From contig JAEEUX010000046.1 of NCBI GenBank assembly GCA_016290695.1, positions 1 to 12,755 of the forward strand: DNA of 12,755 nt. The letters run 5' to 3'. This DNA comes from Oscillospiraceae bacterium. GTDB taxonomy: Bacteria > Bacillota > Clostridia > Oscillospirales > Oscillospiraceae. Below are positions 1 to 7,442 of the stretch, in pieces. Under the pieces are notes generated by a model. The model was not told the DNA's origin. It saw only the letters and a program-made list of their open reading frames with translations, and made no database searches. Position numbers and translations under genes: made by a program. Every line of letters begins with the position of its first letter. The stretch's first letter is position 1.

Positions 1-189
1 GCCTCGGGAGGCGGTTATCGTCTCGTAGGCTTCGTTTATTTCCTTCATTTTCTCTTGGGCAAGGTCCGCGAGAGGGTTATTCGTATAGTTATCGGGATGA
101 TACTTTCTGGCGAGCTCTCTGTATGCCCTTTTGATTTCCTCGTCGCTCGCCTGGGGCGAAACGCCGAGGACACTGTATGGATCGTTCAT
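1..189 (-). CDS. J-domain (DnaJ-like) co-chaperone, N-terminal part only
   Basis: The first 63 codons are present and the gene runs off the left edge. Reading begins MNDPYSVLGV, the typical opening of a J domain, and carries the diagnostic HPD tripeptide at residues 31-33 (YHPDN) between helices II and III. Helix II has the usual basic face (EEIKRAYRELARKY). J domains stimulate the ATPase of an Hsp70 (DnaK) partner. The ATG at 189-187 is preceded by GAGGAA at a normal distance. It lies only 9 bases after the stop of the DUF5685 gene, so the two are almost surely co-transcribed. Without the rest I cannot tell a canonical DnaJ (zinc-finger, substrate-binding domains) from a short J protein or a membrane-anchored one. 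The setting, away from dnaK/grpE, favours a specialised J protein, but that is inference. Confidence 0.9.
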   Translation of the reverse strand, partial: MNDPYSVLGVSPQASDEEIKRAYRELARKYHPDNYTNNPLADLAQEKMKEINEAYETITASRG

Positions 190-198
190 TTCATTTCC

Positions 199-1089
199 TC
201 ATTTTGCTTTTGAATGGATGAAACCGTATTTTTGCAGGACTTCACCTTTGCCCTCGTTAACGAGTCTGCGTACCTCCGGAAGTCCGAGATATATAGTATT
301 GGAGAGGATGGCGTCGTATACGCCCTTGTTCATAAGCTCATAAGCGGAGGATATTAAAGCCTCCGAGAGAGTGAGGGTTTCGTCAATTTCTTTCTTTTCC
401 GCTTCGTTCAACTCTTCGCCGGGATTCTTTGAAAAGCGGTATTTCAGCGGATTATAGCTGCCGTCTGCATTATCGCGGGGAAAATCGTCCAGCGCGTCGA
501 GGATATAAATATATCTTCCTAGCTGATATAGGATCTGGTTAAGGATTCGCTTATCAGTCTCATTGTTCGCCGCCTCAGAGGCGGAAGCGAGAATGCTAGC
601 GAATTTATCCGCCGCAGCGTCGAGTGACGGTCCGTGCGAAGCCTCATATTCGGAAAGCTCCGAAAGACATCGCCGCGCATTTTCTGCAAACACCTGCTGA
701 GCGGCACAGGCTTTTTTGAATTTCCTTCGCAGGAAAATACACGCCGCACGGCTGAACAAGCGGTGCTTTCCGTCGCTGACGGAATCTCTCAGCTTCCACC
801 ACGAGAGGATAACGGATATATCGGCGGCCTTTTCAAAGGCGTCGTCGCCGCAAAAATAGTTTTTCCTCCTGCATGGGGATGCTATGCATCTTCCGCTGCA
901 AGCCTTCGGCGGCGCATCGGAGCGCGATAGAAGCATGGCGAGAAATGTGAGGTCATAGTTCACGGCGAAGCGCGCCGCGAGGCCGTATTTTTTTCGGAGA
1001 GCCATGCACAGCCCGCAGTACGCGGCCTTGAACTGCTCATACTCCCTGACCTTCAGCTCGGATTTGAGCGGCCTTACATATCCAAACAT
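199..1089 (-). CDS. DUF5685 family protein (cysteine-rich, function unknown)
   Basis: This is a 296-residue protein whose opening, MFGYVRPLKSELKVREYE, followed by YCGLC at residues 24-28, matches my memory of the DUF5685 family of Firmicutes. No signal peptide or membrane span is evident, so it is probably cytoplasmic and largely helical. Cysteines cluster at 25 and 28 (CxxC) and at 64, 68, 73 and 80, which could bind a metal. An acidic stretch at 198-206 (DALDDFPRD) followed by GSYNP recalls the aspartate-rich, magnesium-binding region of squalene/phytoene-synthase-type enzymes; that likeness is my inference, and no activity is established. The ATG at 1089 lies inside the end of the upstream gene (16-base overlap), with only a weak ribosome binding site, so translation is probably coupled. 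A J-protein gene follows 9 bases later. Confidence 0.8.
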   Translation of the reverse strand: MFGYVRPLKSELKVREYEQFKAAYCGLCMALRKKYGLAARFAVNYDLTFLAMLLSRSDAPPKACSGRCIASPCRRKNYFCGDDAFEKAADISVILSWWKLRDSVSDGKHRLFSRAACIFLRRKFKKACAAQQVFAENARRCLSELSEYEASHGPSLDAAADKFASILASASEAANNETDKRILNQILYQLGRYIYILDALDDFPRDNADGSYNPLKYRFSKNPGEELNEAEKKEIDETLTLSEALISSAYELMNKGVYDAILSNTIYLGLPEVRRLVNEGKGEVLQKYGFIHSKAK

Positions 1090-1505
1090 GAGTCATCCAA
1101 AAGTCCGATAATCTTATGCTCTATATCCTTATCTCTTCGGACGTAGCGGTTATAAACATATACGCCTGCAGCGCCTATGAAGAAGGCTACCAGGCTCACG
1201 ATTATAGCTGCCGTTTCCGAAGAAAACAGCATGGATGCCGCTACATAGAAGATGAAGAACAGCGTTATCGGGACGATATAAACAAGGAACGCCGCACCCA
1301 TTATACCCTTCGTGGAGCTTTCGATGTAAACCCTGTCTCCAATTCGGGCGGAAACGGTATTCTGCGCTTTGACGGAGATTATCTGCTTTGAAGCGCAGCC
1401 CGCGCCGCAGGAGGCGCAGCTTTTCCCGCAGGCCGATATACGCTCAACATCAACCTGAGCGTACCCGTCCGGAAGTATTTTGCTGACTATTGCCGTCTGT
1501 GTCAA
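1074..1505 (-). CDS. RseC/MucC-family (SoxR-reducing system type) membrane protein
   Basis: This 143-residue protein fits the RseC/MucC family in length and layout. An N-terminal soluble part has four cysteines at 26, 30, 33 and 37 (CGKSCASCGAGC) typical of the family. A basic, glycine-rich stretch follows (around IGDRVYIES). Two transmembrane helices lie at roughly 68-93 and 97-117, with a charged cytoplasmic tail. In Proteobacteria relatives act with the SigE anti-sigma system or in keeping SoxR reduced; in Clostridia the role is open, and a redox or thiol function is inferred from the cysteines. The start is TTG (1505-1503): the sequence AGGTGA sits 7 bases upstream and no in-frame ATG fits better. 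The gene begins 11 bases after the cdaR stop and overlaps the DUF5685 gene by 16 bases. Confidence 0.8.
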   Translation of the reverse strand: MTQTAIVSKILPDGYAQVDVERISACGKSCASCGAGCASKQIISVKAQNTVSARIGDRVYIESSTKGIMGAAFLVYIVPITLFFIFYVAASMLFSSETAAIIVSLVAFFIGAAGVYVYNRYVRRDKDIEHKIIGLLDDSCLDM

Positions 1506-1516
1506 TTCGTTATCAC

Positions 1517-2776
1517 CTATTGTCCTCCCTCTTCCTCCAGCGAAACGACCACCTTGTAATCGCCGACAACGCCAACGTCACTGTAGCCGTTTATATAAAC
1601 CTTCGCCGGAACCGCATAGCGCCCGACTGCCTGGTCAAGGTCGGAGAGGTCGCCCACAATGCGGATATTGTAAGAATCGATAAGCTTTATTATCTCATCC
1701 GCGCCTCTGACAGTTACCTCAAGGTACTGCGTCACGGGCGTGGCCGTATAGCCCTCGGAAACGTTTGTAAACTCTATGTTAGAGGATATAACGCGTTTGG
1801 TTTCAAGATTTTTTAGCGATATCGACACCGTCGCCTCCGTGACGCCGGAGAGGTTATTCAACTCATTCGATATCGGTATGGTGAAGGTTTCCGAGGCGGA
1901 GGATACGAACTGTGAAAGATCGATGGTGCCAAGCGGGATTTGGTTGAGGGACGAAAGGATCTCAGCCGGACCCGAAAGCGTGACCGTCGCGGGAGAAATA
2001 GTGACTACGGCGTTTTCCTTCTTAGCGCCGCCGCCCTCGATAATGTCCGCCGTGAGGACAACCTCCTTGCACATTACGATAGGAACCGTCACGTTAATTT
2101 TATCCACATCCGTCGTTATTTCATCGGAGCGAACGGTTTTTCCATCCTCGTCTATAAGCGTAAAGTCCGCAGCGTTCGTAACGGTTTTTGAAAGGTTTTC
2201 TCGTTCAATCTTCACAAGTGCGGAGGAAACCTTGGATATTACCTCTTCCGGCCCGCTGACAACTATCTCCGACGGGCTAAACTCAAGCGGCTCCGCCATG
2301 TAACCGTCGGCAACCGTGATATCGCTCTCACTCTTGATCTCCACGGTTTTGCTGCTCAATCTGTCAACCTCGACGGTAACGTAGGTAGGATATTTCTCAA
2401 GTATATAGATATCGGAGGCGTTTATTCCCGGCGCAAAGCTTACGTTGTAGATACGTTCTATGGTGCCGGTGGACTTAACGTCCGTAAGGTCGACGCTTAC
2501 GATTATATCGTTTTTGTTTATCGCGGAAAGAACGCTTCTCTTGCCGTAAAGCGTAAGGCTGACACTCTGGCTGTCGTTATTCTTTACGATAAGCTGACGG
2601 TCGGCAAGAATATCGTCCTGCCCGATATACTGGACCGCGAGGTCGGAAAACTTAATGTCGATATCTGTGTTTTCTACGTTCACCACATACAGCCAGAGGC
2701 CGATGGATACAACGCAGGAAACAATTATGAGAAAAGTCTTGCTTGAGGTGATTTTATTTATCGTTTTCCTTGTCAT
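1517..2776 (-). CDS. cdaR: CdaR: YbbR-domain regulator of the diadenylate cyclase
   Basis: The 419-residue product has one N-terminal membrane anchor (residues about 14-33, ending IGLWLYVVNVEN) and a large extracytoplasmic part. That part is built of about four YbbR repeats, at roughly 44-135, 140-235, 236-325 and 326-415. Repeats 2 and 3 carry SGPE and SGPA turns and repeat 4 carries RGAD, characteristic of YbbR domains. In Firmicutes CdaR binds the membrane cyclase CdaA and modulates c-di-AMP production in response to the cell envelope; this role is taken from the family. The ATG at 2776 has AGAGGT 7 bases upstream and lies 23 bases inside cdaA, so the two are translationally coupled, consistent with forming one complex. 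The coding sequence is AT-richer than rpoB. No truncation or frameshift is visible. Confidence 0.92.
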   Translation of the reverse strand: MTRKTINKITSSKTFLIIVSCVVSIGLWLYVVNVENTDIDIKFSDLAVQYIGQDDILADRQLIVKNNDSQSVSLTLYGKRSVLSAINKNDIIVSVDLTDVKSTGTIERIYNVSFAPGINASDIYILEKYPTYVTVEVDRLSSKTVEIKSESDITVADGYMAEPLEFSPSEIVVSGPEEVISKVSSALVKIERENLSKTVTNAADFTLIDEDGKTVRSDEITTDVDKINVTVPIVMCKEVVLTADIIEGGGAKKENAVVTISPATVTLSGPAEILSSLNQIPLGTIDLSQFVSSASETFTIPISNELNNLSGVTEATVSISLKNLETKRVISSNIEFTNVSEGYTATPVTQYLEVTVRGADEIIKLIDSYNIRIVGDLSDLDQAVGRYAVPAKVYINGYSDVGVVGDYKVVVSLEEEGGQ

Positions 2777-3629
2777 AAATTTTACCTCTGACCTTTTGTC
2801 TGAAACTCTTTATGCTGCTCATTTTCCCTGTGCTTTCGGCGGTATCGGGCATGAGCTCGTTTTTGAGGATTTTTTCAAAGGTGTCAGGTGCGAGATGGCG
2901 CTTGAGCATTCCGTCAATCGCGATGGAAATCGAGCCGGTTTCTTCAGATAAGATTATAACGATAGCGTCCGAAACCTCGCTCATGCCAATGCCGGCACGG
3001 TGTCTCGTCCCCAGTTCCTTGCTGATATTGGGGTTAGAGGAATTTGGAAGAATGCAGCCCGCTGCGGCAATTTTTCCGTTTCTTACGATAACCGCGCCGT
3101 CATGCAGCGGGGTCTTCGGATAAAAAATGTTTTTAATAAGCTCAGCCTGCATATCCGCGTTTATGAGCGTTCCGGTTTTAATCGTATCATCAAGCTTAAC
3201 TCTGCGCTCAAAAATAATAAGCGCGCCGGTTTTTGTTCGTGAAAGGTCTACGCATGCGGAGATCGTTTGGTTGATAGCGGTCTCCATTTCTCGCGGGCCA
3301 CCCGCGTGACCGAAGATATTCATAAATTCGCTGCTTCCGACTCTCTCAAGAAAACGGCGCAGCTCCGGCTGGAAGAGTATAACAAGGACCAGCACTCCGA
3401 ACTCCATTGCGTTGCCCAAAAGGTAATTAACAACGTTGAGCTGGAATATCGAAGAAAGCCACATGGCCGCAAGCAGGACAATAACACCTCGGATAACTCT
3501 TGCCGAAGCGCTTTTTGACATGAACGTGATAAGCTTATATACGACAAACGCGACAAGGAGCATATCAAGGATATCTGTAATTTTTATCATTCTTACATAG
3601 TTCGTAATGAAATCAATTACACTTTCCAA
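2754..3629 (-). CDS. cdaA: CdaA: membrane diadenylate cyclase (c-di-AMP synthase)
   Basis: This 291-residue enzyme makes cyclic di-AMP from two ATP. Three N-terminal membrane helices (about 18-38, 44-62, 66-86) are followed by the DAC (DisA_N) domain from about 100 to 255. The catalytic DGA motif is at 177-179 (LHDGAVIV), the RHR motif at 209-211 (GTRHRAGIG), and the EETG loop at 229-232. All key residues are intact, so activity is expected. c-di-AMP controls potassium and osmolyte transport and wall homeostasis in Firmicutes. The start is TTG (3629-3627): AAGGTGAG lies 7 bases upstream and the reading MESVIDFITNY matches the family N-terminus. It is the first gene of the operon, and cdaR overlaps its end by 23 bases. 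No glmM follows cdaR, unlike the common cdaA-cdaR-glmM arrangement. Confidence 0.96.
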   Translation of the reverse strand: MESVIDFITNYVRMIKITDILDMLLVAFVVYKLITFMSKSASARVIRGVIVLLAAMWLSSIFQLNVVNYLLGNAMEFGVLVLVILFQPELRRFLERVGSSEFMNIFGHAGGPREMETAINQTISACVDLSRTKTGALIIFERRVKLDDTIKTGTLINADMQAELIKNIFYPKTPLHDGAVIVRNGKIAAAGCILPNSSNPNISKELGTRHRAGIGMSEVSDAIVIILSEETGSISIAIDGMLKRHLAPDTFEKILKNELMPDTAESTGKMSSIKSFRQKVRGKIYDKENDK

Positions 3630-3680
3630 AACCCGCTCACCTTCTTTCCAAGCCGCAGTTACTCCAATGTACCATTTTTA

Positions 3681-3709
3681 ATTATATAATAAATCTCCAG
3701 TAATCGCAA
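3681..3709 (-). promoter_or_regulatory. SigA-like promoter of the cdaA operon
   Basis: On the minus strand TTGCGA (3709-3704) and TATAAT (3686-3681) are separated by exactly 17 bases. The -10 is perfect and the -35 matches four of six. The predicted transcript starts near 3674, about 45 bases before the cdaA TTG codon. It lies just past the terminator of the chemoreceptor gene, so the c-di-AMP operon should be transcribed independently of that gene. Confidence 0.75.
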
Positions 3710-3730
3710 TACAAAAACGAATGAAATAAT

Positions 3731-3834
3731 TGTGAACTTTTCAAAAAAAGATGACGCGGCTGGTGTTTTTTTACACCAACCGCGTCATCGATATATTCAG
3801 AATATAAATCACTCTTTGAGTGTGAACTTTTCAA
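3731..3834. repeat. 14-base exact direct repeat around the chemoreceptor terminator
   Basis: TGTGAACTTTTCAA occurs at 3731-3744 and again, identically, at 3821-3834. The right copy is inside the last codons of the chemoreceptor gene (encoding EKFT on the minus strand). The left copy lies just beyond the terminator and forms the end of its T tract. The two copies bracket the hairpin and the stop codon. Confidence 0.7.
3743..3789 (-). terminator. Rho-independent terminator of the chemoreceptor gene
   Basis: A 17-base stem (3789-3773 with 3766-3750) closes a 6-base loop. The only non-Watson-Crick position is one that forms a G-U wobble in the minus-strand RNA. Seven consecutive U follow (3749-3743) on that strand. 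It begins about 20 bases after the gene's stop codon. The wobble and the T tract both fit minus-strand transcription. Confidence 0.93.
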
Positions 3835-5833
3835 CGAGACTCTTGAGCAGTTTGGACTGCTTGGAGAGGTCTTCACTGGCCGCCGCAGTCTCCTGGCTCG
3901 TCGCGGAGTTGTTCTGAACAACGTCCGCAATCTGGCTGATGCCCTCGCTGACCTGCGCTATAGACTCTGCCTGAAGCTCGGAGGCCTCGGCCATGTCGTT
4001 CACGGCGTTCGTAATCTTTTCGATATCTTCCGCCGCGGAAACGAGGCTCGTTGCCGTTTCGTCGGCTATCTCGCTGCCGTGCTGTACGGCGTCGACGGAA
4101 GCCTTTATGAGATTTGCCGTGCTCTTTGCCGCGTCCTGAGACTTCATCGCGAGGTTACGAACCTCGTCCGCAACGACGGCGAAGCCCTTACCGGCGGTGC
4201 CGGCGCGCGCGGCCTCGACTGCCGCGTTCAGCGCGAGGATGTTCGTCTGGAAAGCGATGCTTTCGATTATCTTTATAACCTTGTCGATTTCCATCGACTT
4301 GTTGTTTATGTCATCCATCGAACGGATAAGCTCCTGCATGCGCTCGTTGCTCTGCTCGACCTGCTCCGCTGTGGTATTGACCTGCTTGTTGATGTTCTTC
4401 GCGTCCGTCGCGTTTTTGTTTACGCGTTCGGAAAGATCGTTGATCGTCTCGGAAAGCTGGACGACGGAAGCGGCCTGCTCCGTTGCGCCCTGCGCCATAG
4501 TCTGCGCGCCGCTCGAAAGGCTGCCTGCGCCCTCGGAAACGCGCTGGGAGGAATTGTCTATCTGGGATATAGTGTCGTTGAGGGACTCAGAGATGTTTTG
4601 AAGCGCAGTCTTGATCTTGGCAAACTCTCCGGCATAATCATAGCTGAGCCTGAAGTTCAGGTTGCCGTGGGCGACCTCCTTGAGAACATCGGAGATCTCG
4701 TTTATGTAGTCAACATAAGAATGCAGGCGGTTAGCCGTTTTGCCGAAGTTGTCTGCGAGCGCGCCGAACTCGTCGTTGGAATGATAATCCACCTTTGTAT
4801 TCAGATCGCCGTCCGCAATGCGCTGGGCAGCGGCATCAAGCTTCTTGACAGGGTTTATTATAATCCTGCGCATGAGAATGAGGATAACCGCGCCGAGGAT
4901 GATTATGGCAACGACGGCGATGATGATAAGCGTGCGGGTGAGGGCGTTGGCGCTCGCCATTATCTCCGCCTCGGGGACATAGCAGACCGTTACCCAATTG
5001 CTGTTCGGTACCTGCTGGAGATAGAAGTACATCGTTTTGCCGCTTGCCTTACCATGACGGCTGCCCATGCTTCCACTGCTTATCCACTGCGCTGCCTGGC
5101 CGTATACGGAATCTGCGGGCAGCTGGTCGAGCGTGTTTCCGGTGACGCTGCTGTCTCCGGCGCCTATTACGATGCCTGTCACGGAGTCGACGAGGTAAGC
5201 TCCGCCGGTCTTTTCCAGACGAACTGCTGCGACTACCTCGGAGGTGGAGCTGAGGTCAACGTCGCCTGCCGCGACGCCGCGCAGGGAGCCGTCCTTTGCC
5301 TTGAGCGCGCGCCCGGCCGTGACTATCATGTTGCCGGTATCCTCGTCTACGTAGGGGTCGCCGAAGGCGAAGACATCGTTCTGCACGCTTTGCTGATACC
5401 AGCCTTGAGCCGTCGGGTCATAGCCGGCATCGGGGACCCAGTCGCTCGGGTCGATGAAATCTCCGTTCGAGAGAGCAACGTACATGCCGCTGTAAATAGC
5501 GCTGTCCGGATCCGTCAAGGCGGCCTGGTACGCCTTCTGATCCTTCTTCGACCACTTGTCGTTGTATTCGATGGTCTGTGCCTCTGTTTCGAGGCTCGCG
5601 AGAATGGCGCTGCTCCAGGCGTCGACTTCATTGGCAACCTTTTCGGCGCTCGAAGCGAGAAGGTTTTCGTTTTCCTTCTTGAGAATCTGTGAGGTCGCCA
5701 ATTGAACAACTATCAAAATGGCGATGATGGCGACTGCAACTATCGGCAGCAGTATCCCTAACACTTTCACCTGAATACCGATTTTCTTACGGTTTGCGTT
5801 GGCAGCGACTTTTGCATTAAGCTTACGGCCCAT
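3809..5833 (-). CDS. Methyl-accepting chemotaxis protein with dCache sensor
   Basis: A 674-residue transmembrane chemoreceptor. A membrane helix (about 24-47) is followed by an extracytoplasmic dCache_1-type sensor (about 52-290) and a second helix (about 301-321). A HAMP domain comes next (about 321-373, NPVKKLD), then a second HAMP-like module (about 380-425), then the coiled-coil signalling domain. The conserved tip that contacts CheA and CheW is at about 527-562 (FQTNILALNAAVEAARAG, then FAVVADEVRNLA). In the sensor, W145, Y146, Y161 and D191 fit the amino-acid-binding dCache motif, but the arginine expected two residues before the tryptophan is Q143, so the ligand may differ. There is no C-terminal CheR-tethering pentapeptide; it ends KFTLKE. 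The ATG at 5833 has AAGGAGGG 6 bases upstream. It is a single-gene unit with its own promoters and terminator, and no other che genes are in the window. Confidence 0.96.
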   Translation of the reverse strand: MGRKLNAKVAANANRKKIGIQVKVLGILLPIVAVAIIAILIVVQLATSQILKKENENLLASSAEKVANEVDAWSSAILASLETEAQTIEYNDKWSKKDQKAYQAALTDPDSAIYSGMYVALSNGDFIDPSDWVPDAGYDPTAQGWYQQSVQNDVFAFGDPYVDEDTGNMIVTAGRALKAKDGSLRGVAAGDVDLSSTSEVVAAVRLEKTGGAYLVDSVTGIVIGAGDSSVTGNTLDQLPADSVYGQAAQWISSGSMGSRHGKASGKTMYFYLQQVPNSNWVTVCYVPEAEIMASANALTRTLIIIAVVAIIILGAVILILMRRIIINPVKKLDAAAQRIADGDLNTKVDYHSNDEFGALADNFGKTANRLHSYVDYINEISDVLKEVAHGNLNFRLSYDYAGEFAKIKTALQNISESLNDTISQIDNSSQRVSEGAGSLSSGAQTMAQGATEQAASVVQLSETINDLSERVNKNATDAKNINKQVNTTAEQVEQSNERMQELIRSMDDINNKSMEIDKVIKIIESIAFQTNILALNAAVEAARAGTAGKGFAVVADEVRNLAMKSQDAAKSTANLIKASVDAVQHGSEIADETATSLVSAAEDIEKITNAVNDMAEASELQAESIAQVSEGISQIADVVQNNSATSQETAAASEDLSKQSKLLKSLVEKFTLKE

Positions 5834-5895
5834 AGTATGCCCTCCTTGCAGTATAATGGAAAATGATTACAGAACAAACGGATATTGGTATACCT

Positions 5896-5924
5896 ATTAT
5901 AATGCATTATTTTTCATATTGCAA
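5896..5924 (-). promoter_or_regulatory. SigA-like promoter of the chemoreceptor gene
   Basis: On the minus strand TTGCAA (5924-5919) is separated by 17 bases from a perfect TATAAT (5901-5896). The predicted start near 5889 gives a leader of about 55 bases ending in a strong ribosome binding site. AT-rich tracts upstream could act as an UP element. Confidence 0.65.
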
Positions 5925-5927
5925 TTA

Positions 5928-5955
5928 ATATCGTCAAAAAAAGCACAAATCTTTA
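5928..5955 (-). promoter_or_regulatory. SigD-like (flagellar/chemotaxis) promoter of the chemoreceptor gene
   Basis: On the minus strand TAAA (5955-5952) is followed after 16 bases by GACGATAT (5935-5928). The SigD consensus of Bacillus and Clostridia is TAAA, 14-16 bases, then GCCGATAT, so seven of eight -10 positions match. Chemoreceptor genes are classic SigD targets. Its -10 nearly abuts the -35 of the SigA-like promoter, so the two could serve as tandem promoters. Confidence 0.55.
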
Positions 5956-6037
5956 GCAAATATTTAAATATTTATTGAAACTTAATGAATTGTGTCATGG
6001 ATGCTCAATTGACAATGTTATTTTTATCACAAATGAC

Positions 6038-6072
6038 AAAACGGAACGCATCAAGCCGATACGCCCCGTTTT
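6038..6072 (-). terminator. Probable terminator of the glycosyltransferase gene
   Basis: Beginning 2 bases after the stop codon, the minus-strand RNA can form a stem of about 15 pairs (6072-6058 with 6052-6038). Three of its pairs are G-U wobbles and it has a 5-base loop (GGCUU). Its 3' side ends in UUUU, but no longer U run follows (GUCAUUUG), so termination may be moderate. From here to the chemoreceptor promoters (5956-6037) the sequence is AT-rich and I see no gene. Confidence 0.5.
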
Positions 6073-6074
6073 GA

Positions 6075-7394
6075 TCATGTTTTGCTCTCGGAAGCAAGCA
6101 TCGCGAGGGAGGACAAAAGCGCCGTAAACAGCGCAAGGAAGCCCCAATGGGGGAGAATGAGCCACGAGTGCGTGAAATATGCGTAGTAGCCGGTGAGGGA
6201 GGCAAAGGAGACGAGCGGCACAATCACCGCGCTCTGCGGCATGGCGAAGGCGAGCGCGAGGGAGAGACAGTCGGCTATGAAAAAATACCGCTCGTGCATG
6301 TGCGGCAGCAGCAGCGGGACGCCGCAGGCAAAGATAAACGCCGCGAGCAAAAACGCTTTGTCGCCCAGCCGGTTTCGCCGCAGAAACAGGAGCGCGAACA
6401 GAGCCAGACAAAAAAGAAACGCGGCGGCAATTCCGGCGATGGCGGCGGCGCGCGCCGTTTCCGGCTCCGTGATGCCGAGAGGGAGGGAAAATACTGAAGG
6501 GGAATTATAATTGAGAGAGCCCGTGCCACCCTCGCCCTGCCTGAGATATATGAGCAGGGTTTCGACAATATCCCGTCCCGCAATAATTGCGGGTGAGACC
6601 GCCGCAAGATACGCCGCCGGAACGAGCGGCAGGTGGTACAATTTCAGCCTGTTTGAGAAAACAAGCGGGAGCAGGATGGGTAATATGAAAACGCTCTGGA
6701 GCTTGAATGCCAGCGCCAGCCCGAAAAGGAGCGCCGCGCGAATGGGCTTAGCGTCAAGCGCGCAGAAAAGCCCCCATAGCGCGAGGGCTGTGAAGATGCT
6801 GTCACACTGGCCCCACGCCGCACCGTTTATGAACACCGTCGGCAGCGCGAGAGCCAGGACGAAGGCGGCAAGCGCGCGTTTTTCGCTTCCGCTTGTTTTC
6901 AGTACGAGCGCGGCGATGGCACGCGCAAGAAACAGGTCGGCTATAACGGAGAGTAATTTAATAAGGTACAGCTCGCTCACGGGAACGTAGGAAAACAGCG
7001 CGAGGAAAACGAGATAGGGGACGTTATAGTTTCCGAGCCGGTATTTTAACCCGGCGAGGCCGCCGTTTTCACGGAAAAACTGCGTCCACGGCCTGAGGAA
7101 CATCGTATAGTCCGAGGTTTCACAGTCAAAAAACATCACGCGAGCGGCGAGCAGCGCCGCCACAGCGGCAAAACCGCAAATTGCCGCCGTCCGCGATGAA
7201 AACGCGCCCCGCGGCATCGAAAAAAGGAGCGCGGCGGAAATAAACGAGAGCAGCGCCGCAAAACAAGCCGCGGCGAGCGGGGTAGTGGCACTTAAACGAA
7301 GAAACGCGGTAAAAAATACAAGCCCCGATATGAGAATGTAAACGGCGGCGTATAAATACGACCCGGCCCAAGCTTTGCGCCCGGCAGACTGCAT
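6075..7394 (-). CDS. GT-C fold glycosyltransferase related to Gpi18 (mannosyltransferase-like)
   Basis: A polytopic membrane protein of 439 residues with about ten or more hydrophobic helices. It resembles the bacterial Gpi18-related (COG5542) family of polyprenyl-phosphate-sugar-dependent GT-C transferases. Numbering from the ATG, the first outer loop has the acidic SDY motif (residues 94-96) followed by FLRPW. GNYNVPYL follows at about 121-128, WGQCDSIF at about 194-201, FKLQ after a later helix, and HMHERYFF near the C-terminal third. These are typical family landmarks, the early Asp being the likely catalytic base. It would add a sugar to a lipid, polymer or protein on the outer face; the acceptor is unknown and nothing nearby reveals it. 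ATG at 7394 is preferred, with a G-rich ribosome binding site upstream. A GTG at 7403 (three residues longer) is possible but sits only 3 bases after GGAGG. Confidence 0.82.
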   Translation of the reverse strand: MQSAGRKAWAGSYLYAAVYILISGLVFFTAFLRLSATTPLAAACFAALLSFISAALLFSMPRGAFSSRTAAICGFAAVAALLAARVMFFDCETSDYTMFLRPWTQFFRENGGLAGLKYRLGNYNVPYLVFLALFSYVPVSELYLIKLLSVIADLFLARAIAALVLKTSGSEKRALAAFVLALALPTVFINGAAWGQCDSIFTALALWGLFCALDAKPIRAALLFGLALAFKLQSVFILPILLPLVFSNRLKLYHLPLVPAAYLAAVSPAIIAGRDIVETLLIYLRQGEGGTGSLNYNSPSVFSLPLGITEPETARAAAIAGIAAAFLFCLALFALLFLRRNRLGDKAFLLAAFIFACGVPLLLPHMHERYFFIADCLSLALAFAMPQSAVIVPLVSFASLTGYYAYFTHSWLILPHWGFLALFTALLSSLAMLASESKT

Positions 7395-7442
7395 ATTCAG
7401 CACCCCCCCTCCCGTTATGTATATTGTGTATTTTCATTGACG

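Noticed and set aside
4079..5692. 537-codon open frame antisense to the chemoreceptor gene
   Set aside because: A shadow of the biased codon use of the receptor gene; no start context and no protein-like motifs.
6009..6014. TTGACA on the plus strand in the AT-rich gap
   Set aside because: There is no acceptable -10 at 16-18 bases and no plus-strand gene downstream before the opposing glycosyltransferase gene.
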